DNA of 9,741 bases from contig CAKUHV010000064.1 in NCBI GenBank assembly GCA_934659445.1, positions 1-9,741 on the forward strand, given 5' to 3'. This stretch comes from an uncultured Oscillospiraceae bacterium. Its GTDB lineage: Bacteria; Bacillota; Clostridia; Oscillospirales; Oscillospiraceae. Below the pieces are notes generated by a model. The model saw only the letters and a list, made by a program, of their open reading frames with translations. It ran no database searches and was not told where the DNA came from. Position numbers and translations under genes: made by a program. Below, piece by piece: positions 1-6,325 of the stretch (position 1 is the first letter of the stretch; every line of letters begins with the position of its first letter).

Positions 1-1
1 T

Positions 2-64
2 TATAAAGTCGAAGAAGATATCAACCGCATACTAAGGGAGTATGCATCTCAAATAGAACTATAA
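2..64 (+). CDS. C-terminal tail of an unidentified gene (5' end outside window)
   Basis: A reading frame is open from base 2 and stops at TAA 62-64. It encodes 20 residues rich in charged and aliphatic amino acids (…VEEDINRILREYASQIEL), which look like the end of an amphipathic helix. The other two forward frames stop within this stretch. The segment is clearly AT-richer than everything downstream, and its codons (ATA, CTA, AGG, TTA-like choices) differ from the GC-ending codons of the neighbouring genes. A 7-bp inverted repeat (27-33 with 39-45, loop AAGGG) lies inside it. The family cannot be named from 20 residues, and the gene could be an accessory or transferred gene abutting the nitroreductase cluster. 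Confidence 0.4.
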   Translation, partial: YKVEEDINRILREYASQIEL

Positions 65-97
65 ATTCCAGTTTGTCATAAAAAGTAACCACACGCC

Positions 98-115
98 CCT
101 GCCGGAAGCGGCGGG
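98..115 (+). other. Small hairpin upstream of the nitroreductase gene
   Basis: CCTGCCG (98-104) pairs with CGGCGGG (109-115) around a GAAG loop, with one G·U pair. No T-run follows, so it is not a convincing intrinsic terminator. It may be leader structure or a 3' end element of the preceding gene. No clear promoter for the nitroreductase gene could be placed between 65 and 126. Confidence 0.3.
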
Positions 116-140
116 AGCCTGAACATAAGGAGAGATGGTC

Positions 141-668
141 ATGAACGATATCATTCGCGCCATGGAGGAGCGGCGCAGCATCCGGAAGTTTAAGCCGGAT
201 ATGCCCGCCAAGGAGGATCTGGAACAGATCATTGAGGCCGGCCTGTATGCCGCCAACGGGATGGGGCACCAGTCGGCCATTATCGTGGCCGTGACCAACA
301 AGGAGCTGCGGGATAAGATCTCCGCCCTGAACTGCAAAATCGGGGGCTGGCAGGAGGGCTTCGACCCCTTCTACGGCGCGCCCGCCATGCTCATCGTTCT
401 GGCGGAGAAGGACTGGCCCAACCGGGTGTACGACGGGAGCCTGGTCATGGGCAACCTGATGCTGGCCGCCCACTCTCTGGGTCTGGGCAGCATCTGGATC
501 CACCGGGCAAAGGAGGAGTTCGAGCTGCCTGAGGGGCGTCAGCTGCTGAAGGAACTGAACATCCCCGGCCAGTGGGAGGGCATCGGCCACTGCGCCGTGG
601 GCTATATCGACGGCGAAGTGCCCGCCGCAGCCAGGCGGAAGGACGGGCGCGTGTTCTGGGCGGAGTAA
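141..668 (+). CDS. Nitroreductase family FMN flavoprotein
   Basis: This 175-residue protein has the nitroreductase fold signature. It shows the N-terminal FMN phosphate-binding motif RRSIRKF (about residues 11-17), a central GAPAMLIVLAEKDW strand, and a C-terminal glycine-rich segment, GLGSIWIHRA, followed by a typical C-terminal GYIDGE strand. Family members are cytosolic dimers that reduce nitro, quinone or enone groups with NAD(P)H; the physiological substrate cannot be told. ATG 135 is also in frame, but the ribosome binding site AAGGAGAG (127-134) abuts it directly. ATG 141 has normal spacing, so the start is placed there. The gene ends 35 bases before rimI and probably shares its transcript. 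Confidence 0.88.
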   Translation: MNDIIRAMEERRSIRKFKPDMPAKEDLEQIIEAGLYAANGMGHQSAIIVAVTNKELRDKISALNCKIGGWQEGFDPFYGAPAMLIVLAEKDWPNRVYDGSLVMGNLMLAAHSLGLGSIWIHRAKEEFELPEGRQLLKELNIPGQWEGIGHCAVGYIDGEVPAAARRKDGRVFWAE

Positions 669-703
669 AGCGGAAAACCAAAAATCCCCAAAGGAGAACC
701 GTT

Positions 704-1195
704 ATGTATTATGAGATCGTCCCCATGTCCCGGGAGCATATTCCCCAGATCGCCCGGCTGGAGCAGATGTGCTTTTCCGCCCCGTGGAGCGAGGCCATGC
801 TGGAGGAGGAACTGTTCAACCCCCAGGCCAGCTTTCTGGTGGCGGAGGATGAAGACGGCGGCGTGGTGGGCTACGCCGGTCTGCACGTGGTGCTGGACGA
901 GGGCTACATCGACAATGTGGCTGTTGAGCCCGACGCCCGGAAGCACGGGGTGGCCTCCGCTCTGCTGGATGTGTTCTGCCGCTACGGGGCGGCTGAACTG
1001 GCCTTTCTGACGCTGGAGGTGCGGGTCTCTAACGCCCCCGCCATCGCCCTGTACAGCAAGTTCGGGTTCCGGGAGGCGGGCCGCCGGAAAAACTACTATC
1101 AGCACCCCGCAGAGGATGCCATCATCATGACAAGGGAGTTCAGGCACCATGGAAATGACACTGCTGACACCGGAGCAGCTGAAGCTGGTCTATGA
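704..1195 (+). CDS. rimI: Ribosomal protein S18-alanine N-acetyltransferase RimI
   Basis: This 163-residue GNAT enzyme is predicted to acetylate the N-terminal alanine of ribosomal protein S18 using acetyl-CoA in the cytosol. The acetyl-CoA pyrophosphate loop is R79-K-H-G82-V-A84. The classical RimI block follows: LEVRVSN (E105 matching the catalytic glutamate), then APAIALYSKFGF with Y117 matching the catalytic tyrosine, then GRRKNYY. ATG 704 follows AAGGAGA (691-697). The family fold ends near the TREF at about residue 146, and the last 17 or so residues read into the next gene, giving a 47-base overlap and a slightly long C-terminus. Proximity to tsaD is the normal Firmicute arrangement, often with tsaB and tsaE, which are not in this window. 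Confidence 0.92.
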   Translation: MYYEIVPMSREHIPQIARLEQMCFSAPWSEAMLEEELFNPQASFLVAEDEDGGVVGYAGLHVVLDEGYIDNVAVEPDARKHGVASALLDVFCRYGAAELAFLTLEVRVSNAPAIALYSKFGFREAGRRKNYYQHPAEDAIIMTREFRHHGNDTADTGAAEAGL

Positions 1196-1760
1196 CCGGG
1201 ATCTGTCCGTCTCCTTTCCCCGGGACGAGCTGAAGCCCTTCCGGGCCATGGCCCGGATGCTGGGGCAGGGCAGCTACCGGGCCTGGGGCCTGATGGACGG
1301 GGAGGACATCGCTGGGCTGGCTACCGTTTGGAACTACGCCCCGGGGTGGGCCCTGTTCGACTATCTGTGCGTGTCCCCCCACCGGCGCAGCGACGGGCTG
1401 GGCTCCCAGCTGGTGCAGGGGCTGGTGCAGGCGGAGCGGGGCAACGTGCTTTTTGGCGAGAGCGAGGTCCCGGACTTTGCCCCCGACCCCGATCTGGCCC
1501 GGCGGCGCATCGGCTTTTACCGGCGCAACGGAGCCAGAGAGGCGGGGTACGACATGACCCTGTTCGGCGTGCCCTACCGGGTGCTGTACTGGGCTGCGGA
1601 GGAGGTAGACCCCCATGAGATCGCCCGGCAGCATGCCGCGGTGTACCAGAACCGCTTTGCCCGGCCCCTCTATGACAAGTATATCACCATCCCATGGAGA
1701 CCCTCGGACGGGATGCCCGACCGGGTGGACTGGGCCGGGGCAGAGGAGGAATTTGAATGA
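1149..1760 (+). CDS. GNAT-family N-acetyltransferase of unknown substrate
   Basis: This 203-residue protein has a GNAT core. The central part reads AGLATVWNYAPGWALFDYLCVSPHRRSDGLGSQL in two halves: a β4 strand, then the acetyl-CoA loop R-x-x-x-GLGSQL (about residues 78-87). A later GFYRRNGAREAGYD corresponds to the C-terminal 'LY.k.GF'-type block. The substrate cannot be predicted. Homologues between rimI and tsaD may be conserved in related Clostridia, but that is not verifiable here. ATG 1149 follows AAGGGAG (1132-1138) inside the end of rimI; the second Met at 1155 is an alternative. The stop TGA (1758-1760) overlaps the tsaD start in an ATGA arrangement, which implies translational coupling. 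Confidence 0.85.
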   Translation: MEMTLLTPEQLKLVYDRDLSVSFPRDELKPFRAMARMLGQGSYRAWGLMDGEDIAGLATVWNYAPGWALFDYLCVSPHRRSDGLGSQLVQGLVQAERGNVLFGESEVPDFAPDPDLARRRIGFYRRNGAREAGYDMTLFGVPYRVLYWAAEEVDPHEIARQHAAVYQNRFARPLYDKYITIPWRPSDGMPDRVDWAGAEEEFE

Positions 1761-2767
1761 ACATTCTGGCTGTGGAGTCCTCCTGTGACGAGACCGCCGT
1801 GGCAGTGGTCCGGGACGGGAGAGAGGTGCTGTCCAACTGCGTCAACTCCCAGATCGAGATGCACACCATCTACGGCGGCGTGGTGCCGGAGATCGCCTCC
1901 CGCAGGCATGTGGAGGCCATCACCCCCCTGGCCGACCAGGCCCTGACCGACGCAGGGCTGGGGAAGGGGGACATCGACGCCGTGGCGGTGACCTACGGCC
2001 CCGGCCTGATCGGTGCCCTGCTGGTGGGGGTGAGCTTCGCCAAGTCGGCGGCCTACGCCCTGAACGTGCCCCTGATCCCGGTGCACCATGTGCGGGGCCA
2101 CATCGCCGCAAACTACATCACCCACCCAGAGCTGGAGCCCCCCTTTGTCTGCCTGTGTGTCTCCGGCGGCACCACCCTGATCGTGGACGTGAAGTCCTAT
2201 ACGGATATGGCGATCATGGGGGGCACCCGGGACGACGCGGCGGGGGAGTGCTTCGACAAGGTGGCCCGGGTGCTGGGCATCGGCTACCCCGGCGGCGGCC
2301 CCATGGACCGTCTGGCCCGGGGGGGCGACAACGGCCGCTATGAGCTGCCCCGTGCCCATGTGTCCGGCCACGATCTGGATATGTCCTTCTCGGGATTGAA
2401 GACCGCCAGCCTGAACCTGATCCACAACGCCCAGCAGAAGGGGGAGACGCTGGATCTGCCCGACTTTGCCGCCAGCTTCGGCCGGGCGGTGAGCGAGTCT
2501 CTGGTGCCCCGGGTGATGGCGGCGGCGCAGATGAAGAAGTACGGCAGGGTGGCCGTAGCCGGGGGCGTGGCGGCCAACAGCCGCATCCGGGCCGACCTGA
2601 CGGCGGCCTGCGCCAAGACGGGGGACCGCCTGTTCCTGCCGGAGCTGAGATACTGCGGGGACAACGGGGCCATGATCGGCTGTCAGGGCTACTACGAGTA
2701 TCTGGCGGGCCACACCGCCGGGCTGGATCTGAACGCCTATGCCACCCGGGACATCTCTCTGGGATAG
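1757..2767 (+). CDS. tsaD: tRNA N6-adenosine threonylcarbamoyltransferase TsaD
   Basis: This 336-residue protein has the full Kae1/TsaD pattern. It starts with MNILAVESSCDETAVAVV, and PEIASRRHVE lies near residue 45. The metal-binding HHVRGH places the two key histidines at residues 111 and 115, the standard bacterial positions. The nucleotide loop SGGTT is at about 136-140, VAVAGGVAANSRIR at about 267-280, and the last metal-ligand motif is CGDNGAMIG. With TsaB and TsaE it transfers threonylcarbamoyl from threonylcarbamoyl-AMP to A37 of ANN-decoding tRNAs (t6A), an essential modification. The GAGGAAT sequence (about 1744-1751) inside the preceding gene serves as the ribosome binding site. 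It is the last gene of the cluster, with a terminator 15 bases downstream. Confidence 0.97.
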   Translation: MNILAVESSCDETAVAVVRDGREVLSNCVNSQIEMHTIYGGVVPEIASRRHVEAITPLADQALTDAGLGKGDIDAVAVTYGPGLIGALLVGVSFAKSAAYALNVPLIPVHHVRGHIAANYITHPELEPPFVCLCVSGGTTLIVDVKSYTDMAIMGGTRDDAAGECFDKVARVLGIGYPGGGPMDRLARGGDNGRYELPRAHVSGHDLDMSFSGLKTASLNLIHNAQQKGETLDLPDFAASFGRAVSESLVPRVMAAAQMKKYGRVAVAGGVAANSRIRADLTAACAKTGDRLFLPELRYCGDNGAMIGCQGYYEYLAGHTAGLDLNAYATRDISLG

Positions 2768-2782
2768 GATTGAAAAACGAGC

Positions 2783-2818
2783 CCCCGGTCTGTCCATACA
2801 GACCGGGGCTTTGCTTTG
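2783..2818 (+). terminator. Rho-independent terminator of the tsaD cluster
   Basis: There is a perfect 11-bp stem, CCCCGGTCTGT (2783-2793) with ACAGACCGGGG (2798-2808), and a CCAT tetraloop. It is followed by CTTTGCTTTG, a moderately T-rich tail. The hairpin sits directly after the tsaD stop codon. Confidence 0.85.
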
Positions 2819-2873
2819 CCGGGCGAAAAAAGAGGAGGAGACTGTCCGTTTGTGAAAGACAGACAAAATGTGG

Positions 2874-2890
2874 GTGTCCACAGTGGACAC
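2874..2890. promoter_or_regulatory. Perfect 17-bp palindrome upstream of an ABC importer promoter (candidate operator)
   Basis: GTGTCCAC-A-GTGGACAC is a perfect 8+1+8 dyad ending 18 bases before the -35 element at 2909. Direct flanks GACAAA (2862-2867) and TTTGTC (2891-2896) are also inverted copies of one another, although off-centre. The position upstream of -35 fits an activator site or a distal operator of a dimeric helix-turn-helix regulator. No regulator gene is in the window and the motif is not one I can assign to a family. Confidence 0.5.
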
Positions 2891-2908
2891 TTTGTCGGAA
2901 AATATCCC

Positions 2909-2937
2909 TTGACTTTTTTGCTTTTTCGCTTTACACT
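2909..2937 (+). promoter_or_regulatory. Sigma-A-type promoter of the first ABC importer
   Basis: TTGACT (2909-2914), a 17-base spacer and TACACT (2932-2937). Transcription would begin near 2944, leaving a leader of about 137 nt before the lipoprotein gene. The spacer is T-rich and the segment just upstream is AT-rich relative to the surroundings. Confidence 0.75.
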
Positions 2938-2953
2938 AACAAAGCAATCGAAA

Positions 2954-3028
2954 GCGGGAACAGAATCCCGCGGGCGATCCGGCCCTGTCTTGTACTTCCC
3001 GCCCTGCTCAGAGAGAAGGGAAGCGGGG
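2954..3028 (+). other. Structured 5' leader of the first ABC importer
   Basis: Two hairpins can be drawn. GCGGGA (2954-2959) pairs with TCCCGC (2966-2971). CTTCCC (2995-3000) pairs with GGGAAG (3018-3023), or alternatively CCCGC (2998-3002) pairs with GCGGG (3023-3027). Neither is followed by a T-run. No T-box consensus (GGGTGGNACCGC) or other riboswitch consensus was recognised, so this may simply be leader structure. Confidence 0.3.
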
Positions 3029-3080
3029 GAGAGGGTCGGAGAACGCATTTGAGGATCGAAAAAGAAAAGGAGTCTTTCCC

Positions 3081-4094
3081 ATGAAAAAGAAGCTTATCGC
3101 CCTGCTGCTGAGCGCCGCCATGTGTCTCAGCCTGGCCGCCTGCGGTCAGAAGGATACCCCCTCCGACAATTCCGGTTCCGGCTCCGGCGCTGCCGCCGGT
3201 TCCGGCTCCGCCGCTCAGACCAAGTATAAGGTCGGCATCTGCCAGCTGGTCCAGCACGTGGCGCTGGACGCCGCCACCCAGGGCTTTATCGATGCCCTGA
3301 ACGAGACTCTGCCCGGCCAGGTGGAGATCGAGAACAAGAACGCCTCCGGCGAGGCTAATAACTGCGGCACCATCGTCAACGGCTTTGTGTCTGAGGGCGT
3401 GGACCTCATCCTGGCCAACGCCACGCCGGCCCTGACCGCCGCCGCCTCCGCCACCGCCGACATCCCCATCCTGGGCACCTCCATCACCGCTTACGGCGTG
3501 GCTCTGGACATTGATGACTTCAACGGCACCGTGGGCGGCAACATCTCCGGCACCTCCGATCTGGCCGATCTGTCCAAGCAGGCCGACATGATCACCGAGT
3601 GGTTCCCCGAGACCAAGAAGGTGGGTCTGCTGTTCTGCTCCGCCGAGCCCAACTCCCTGTATCAGGTCCAGGAGGTCTCCAAGTGCCTGAGCGCCAAGGG
3701 CATCGAGACCCAGGAGTTCGCCTTTACCGACACCAATGACGTCACCGCCGTGACGCAGGCCGCCGCCGACTACGCCGATGTGGTCTACGTGCCCACCGAC
3801 AACACCGCCGCCTCCAACACCGAGGCCATCGCCAATGTGCTGGTTCCCGCCAAGGTGCCCGCCATCTGCGGGGAAGAGGGCATCTGCGCCGGCTGCGGCG
3901 TGGCCACCCTGTCCATCAGCTACTACGATCTGGGCGTGACCACCGGCAAGATGGCCGCCAAGATCCTCACCGGCGAGGCCGATATTTCCACCATGCCCAT
4001 CGAGTTCACCGAGGCTACCCCCAAGTACAACGCCGCCATGTGCGAAGCGCTCGGCATCACTCCTCTGCCCGGCTACGAGGCCATCGAGGGCTGA
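3081..4094 (+). CDS. ABC importer substrate-binding lipoprotein (ABC_sub_bind / TrpX-like family)
   Basis: This 337-residue extracellular lipoprotein has a Lys-rich N-terminus, a hydrophobic stretch and the lipobox L18-A-A-C21, followed by a Gly/Ser/Ala linker to about residue 45. The mature domain begins KYKVGICQLVQHVALDAATQGF, in two recognisable parts. ILANATPALTAAASAT, PILGTSITAYG, a GTSDLADL segment and KKVGLLFCSAEPNS follow, which are the hallmark segments of the PF04392 / COG2984 family. That family includes streptococcal TrpX, associated with aromatic amino acid uptake, but many members have unknown ligands. ATG 3081 follows AAAAGGAG (3065-3072). It is the first gene of the importer, and the next gene follows after 132 bases of hairpins, consistent with making more binding protein than permease. 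Confidence 0.88.
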   Translation: MKKKLIALLLSAAMCLSLAACGQKDTPSDNSGSGSGAAAGSGSAAQTKYKVGICQLVQHVALDAATQGFIDALNETLPGQVEIENKNASGEANNCGTIVNGFVSEGVDLILANATPALTAAASATADIPILGTSITAYGVALDIDDFNGTVGGNISGTSDLADLSKQADMITEWFPETKKVGLLFCSAEPNSLYQVQEVSKCLSAKGIETQEFAFTDTNDVTAVTQAAADYADVVYVPTDNTAASNTEAIANVLVPAKVPAICGEEGICAGCGVATLSISYYDLGVTTGKMAAKILTGEADISTMPIEFTEATPKYNAAMCEALGITPLPGYEAIEG

Positions 4095-4120
4095 TCCTCC
4101 CTATCATCTGGATACTTTTC

Positions 4121-4197
4121 CCGAAAGGGGCGGCGAGCTTTTGCCGCCTCTTTCGGAGCATCCTGAGGGATGCGCCCATTTCTCCCCGAAGGCGGGG
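4121..4197 (+). other. Three consecutive hairpins between binding-protein and permease genes
   Basis: Hairpin 1 is a 14-bp stem (4121-4134 with 4143-4156, one G·U) with an 8-nt loop. Hairpin 2 is GCATCC (4158-4163) with GGATGC (4168-4173) and a TGAG loop. Hairpin 3 is CCCCG (4184-4188) with CGGGG (4193-4197). None has a proper T-run after it. The series fits an mRNA 3'-end stabiliser or partial attenuator that sets the ratio of lipoprotein to permease. Confidence 0.6.
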
Positions 4198-4226
4198 CTT
4201 TCAAATCAAATTGAAGGAGAAACGAT

Positions 4227-5159
4227 ATGAGTTCACTGATCAACGCCCTGCCCGGGGCGGTGGGCCAGGGCCTGATTTGGGGTATTATGGCCATCGGCGT
4301 CTATATCACCTTCCGCATTCTGGATGTGGCCGACCTGACGGTAGACGGCTCTCTGGCCACGGGGGGCGCCGTGTGCGTTATGCTCATCCGCAGCGGCATG
4401 AACCCCTGGCTGGCCATGCTGTGCGCCGTTCTGGCCGGGATGCTGGCGGGCTTTGTCACCGGCATGTTCCATACCCGCTGCGGCATTCCCGCCATTCTGG
4501 CCGGCATTCTGACCCAGCTGTCCCTGTATTCCGTCAACTTGCGCATTATGGAGAGCAAGGCCAATCAGGCCGTCAGCGTGGACAAATACTCCCTGCTGCT
4601 GTCCCAGCGCTATGTGCGTGAGCTCAGCGCAAAGAATCCCTTGCTCATGCTGGCGATCTTCACTGCCGTGCTCATCGCCATTCTCTACTGGTTCTTCGGC
4701 ACGGAGAAGGGCAACGCCATCCGGGCCACCGGGGCCAATCCCAACATGGCCCGGGCTCAGGGCATTGACACCGGTGCAAACGTGGTGCTGGGCCTGATGC
4801 TGTCCAACGGCCTTGTGGCCTTGTCCGGCGCCCTGCTGGCCCAGTATCAGGGCTCCAGCGACGTGAACATGGGCCGGGGCGCCATCGTCATCGGTCTGGC
4901 CGCCGTGATCATCGGCGAGGTGGCCTTCGGCAAGGTGTTCCGCAACTTCGGTCTGAAGCTGCTGGCCGTGTCCATCGGCGCCATCATCTACTACATCGTG
5001 CTGCAGATCGTGCTGCAGCTTGGTCTGAACACCAACGACCTGAAGCTGGTCACCGCCCTGATCGTGGCAGTGTTCCTGGCCATCCCCTACTGGAAGGGGA
5101 AGATGTTCCATCAGAAGGTACAGCCCCAGGGGGCCAAGGGAGGAAACGGCAATGGATGA
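4227..5159 (+). CDS. ABC importer permease (BPD_transp_2 type, TrpY-like)
   Basis: This 310-residue integral membrane protein has about eight or nine hydrophobic segments. Recognisable stretches are GAVGQGLIWGIMAIGVYITFR near the start (in two parts) and DVADLTVDGSLATGGAV at about residues 34-50. FFGTEKGNAIRATGANP in the middle is the cytoplasmic coupling segment typical of this permease family, and the GRGAIVIGLAAVIIGEV stretch follows later. The residue pattern matches the COG4120 permeases that pair with PF04392 binding proteins. AAGGAGA (4214-4220) precedes ATG 4227. The end overlaps the ATPase gene by 8 bases, so the two are probably translationally coupled. Confidence 0.87.
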   Translation: MSSLINALPGAVGQGLIWGIMAIGVYITFRILDVADLTVDGSLATGGAVCVMLIRSGMNPWLAMLCAVLAGMLAGFVTGMFHTRCGIPAILAGILTQLSLYSVNLRIMESKANQAVSVDKYSLLLSQRYVRELSAKNPLLMLAIFTAVLIAILYWFFGTEKGNAIRATGANPNMARAQGIDTGANVVLGLMLSNGLVALSGALLAQYQGSSDVNMGRGAIVIGLAAVIIGEVAFGKVFRNFGLKLLAVSIGAIIYYIVLQIVLQLGLNTNDLKLVTALIVAVFLAIPYWKGKMFHQKVQPQGAKGGNGNG

Positions 5160-5988
5160 GAAAAAGAACGTTCAGTCCCAGCCCGCCCGGGCCATGCTGG
5201 AGCTGAAGAGCATCTACAAGACCTTCAATCCCGGCACCATCAACGCCAAGACCGCCCTGCAGGACCTGAGTCTGACCCTGAACGACGGGGACTTCGTCAC
5301 CGTCATCGGCGGCAACGGCGCGGGCAAGTCCACCATGCTGAATGCTGTGGCGGGCACCTTTACCGTGGACGCCGGCTCTATCGCCATCGGCGGGGTGGAC
5401 GTGACCCATCTGCCGGAGCACCGCCGGGCCAAGTTCATTGGCCGGGTGTTTCAGGACCCCATGATGGGCACCGCCCCCACTATGCAGATCGAGGAGAATC
5501 TGGCTCTGGCCGCCCGCCGGGGCAAGCGCCGCGGCCTGTCCTGGGGCATCACCCGGACGGAGCGGGAGGAGTACCGGGAGAAGCTGAAGACTCTGGGTCT
5601 GGGGCTGGAGGACCGTATGACCAGCAAGGTGGGTCTGCTGTCCGGCGGCCAGCGGCAGGCGCTGACCCTGCTGATGGCCTCTCTCCGCCGGCCGGAGCTG
5701 CTGCTGCTGGACGAGCACACCGCCGCTCTGGACCCGGCCACTGCCGCCAAGGTGCTGGAGCTGTCTGACCGCATCGTGGCGGAAAACCACCTGACCGCCA
5801 TGATGATCACTCACAACATGCGGGACGCCATCACCCACGGCAACCGGCTGATCATGATGAACGCGGGCCGCATCATTCTGGACATCTCCGGCGAGGAGAA
5901 GAAGAAGCTGACCAAGCAGGATCTGCTGGACCGCTTTGCCGCTCTGGCCGGTCAGCAGGAGGAGACGGATTCCGTTCTTTTGTCCTGA
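5152..5988 (+). CDS. ABC importer ATPase (COG1101, TrpZ-like)
   Basis: This 278-residue cytosolic nucleotide-binding subunit energises the importer encoded just upstream. Walker A is GGNGAGKST (residues 53-61), the signature is LSGGQ (163-167), Walker B is LLLLDEH with D187 and E188, and the switch histidine is H221 in MITHNM. The Q-loop segment VFQDPMMGTAPTMQIEENLALA and the DEHTAALDP Walker B region are characteristic of the ATPases found with PF04392 binding proteins. AAGGGAGG (5136-5143) inside the permease gene sets ATG 5152 as the start; Met15 would be a poorer alternative. A strong terminator follows 18 bases after the stop codon. Confidence 0.9.
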   Translation: MDEKKNVQSQPARAMLELKSIYKTFNPGTINAKTALQDLSLTLNDGDFVTVIGGNGAGKSTMLNAVAGTFTVDAGSIAIGGVDVTHLPEHRRAKFIGRVFQDPMMGTAPTMQIEENLALAARRGKRRGLSWGITRTEREEYREKLKTLGLGLEDRMTSKVGLLSGGQRQALTLLMASLRRPELLLLDEHTAALDPATAAKVLELSDRIVAENHLTAMMITHNMRDAITHGNRLIMMNAGRIILDISGEEKKKLTKQDLLDRFAALAGQQEETDSVLLS

Positions 5989-6005
5989 GTCTGCGCCGCA
6001 TTTTT

Positions 6006-6045
6006 CGGGCGTCTGCCTTACGGCGGGCGCCCGTTTTTCTGTTTT
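6006..6045 (+). terminator. Strong intrinsic terminator closing the first ABC importer operon
   Basis: A 12-bp stem (6006-6017 with 6022-6033, two G·U pairs) has a TTAC loop and is followed by TTTTTCTGTTTT (6034-6045). It separates the importer operon from the metNIQ transcription unit. From here to the next promoter at 6113 nothing else was recognised except T-rich tracts. Confidence 0.92.
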
Positions 6046-6112
6046 CGGCAAAGAGGCCGGGATTCTTCCGCTTTAACCCACTGTTTTTGTGTGTTTTTTC
6101 GGAAAACAAAGG

Positions 6113-6142
6113 TTGACACGGGCCCCTTTTCCGCGCTAAACT
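6113..6142 (+). promoter_or_regulatory. Sigma-A-type promoter of the metNIQ leader
   Basis: TTGACA (6113-6118) and TAAACT (6137-6142) are spaced by 18 bases. Transcription would start near 6149. A palindromic TTCCGCGGAA (6166-6175) lies at the start of the transcript. The promoter is preceded by AT-rich sequence. Confidence 0.7.
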
Positions 6143-6199
6143 ATACCCAGAAAGAGCGGACCGGGTTCCGCGGAAGAAACAGAGAAGGGAGCGAGTCAC

Positions 6200-6325
6200 A
6201 TGCGCGTTTACACCGGCGTCAGCACCATGATGATGGATGATATGATGTGCATGTGCGGCATGCGCGCGATGATGTGCGCGCAAAACAGCGGCTCGCCTTG
6301 TTTCATATCCGTCGTGGGGTGCTGA
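6200..6325 (+). CDS. Met/Cys-rich leader peptide upstream of metN
   Basis: A 41-codon ORF lies between a promoter and an intrinsic terminator. AGAAGGGAG (6183-6191) is well placed before ATG 6200. The peptide has ten Met (nine after the start) and five Cys residues. The core, MMMDDMMCMCGMRAMMC (residues 10-26), is followed by a tail rich in Ser, Gly and hydrophobic residues that ends in Cys just before TGA. This density of codons for the substrate of the downstream importer is the signature of an attenuator leader peptide, where ribosomes stall when charged tRNA-Met, and perhaps tRNA-Cys, is scarce. It is too short and too biased for an enzyme. A copper-binding peptide is the main alternative, because Met and CxC clusters bind Cu(I), but the position before metNIQ and the downstream terminator favour the leader role. 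Confidence 0.75.
   Translation: MRVYTGVSTMMMDDMMCMCGMRAMMCAQNSGSPCFISVVGC

Noticed and set aside
98..115. Terminator upstream of the nitroreductase gene
   Set aside because: The hairpin is good but no T-run follows, so it was listed only as a hairpin.
1670..2890. 406-codon open frame on the minus strand over tsaD
   Set aside because: It is antisense to the unmistakable tsaD gene and runs through its terminator; its composition is that of a frame shadow.
2944..3080. T-box upstream of the first TrpX-like importer
   Set aside because: No GGGTGGNACCGC element, no stem I pattern and no terminator in the leader.
4040..4621. 193-codon forward frame spanning the spacer after the first lipoprotein gene
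   Set aside because: It overlaps the binding-protein and permease genes in another frame, crosses the hairpins, has Arg/Pro/His-rich shadow composition and lacks a ribosome binding site.
5050..6051. 333-codon open frame on the minus strand over the ABC ATPase gene
   Set aside because: It is antisense to a gene with all ABC motifs and crosses the terminator; it has no domain of its own.
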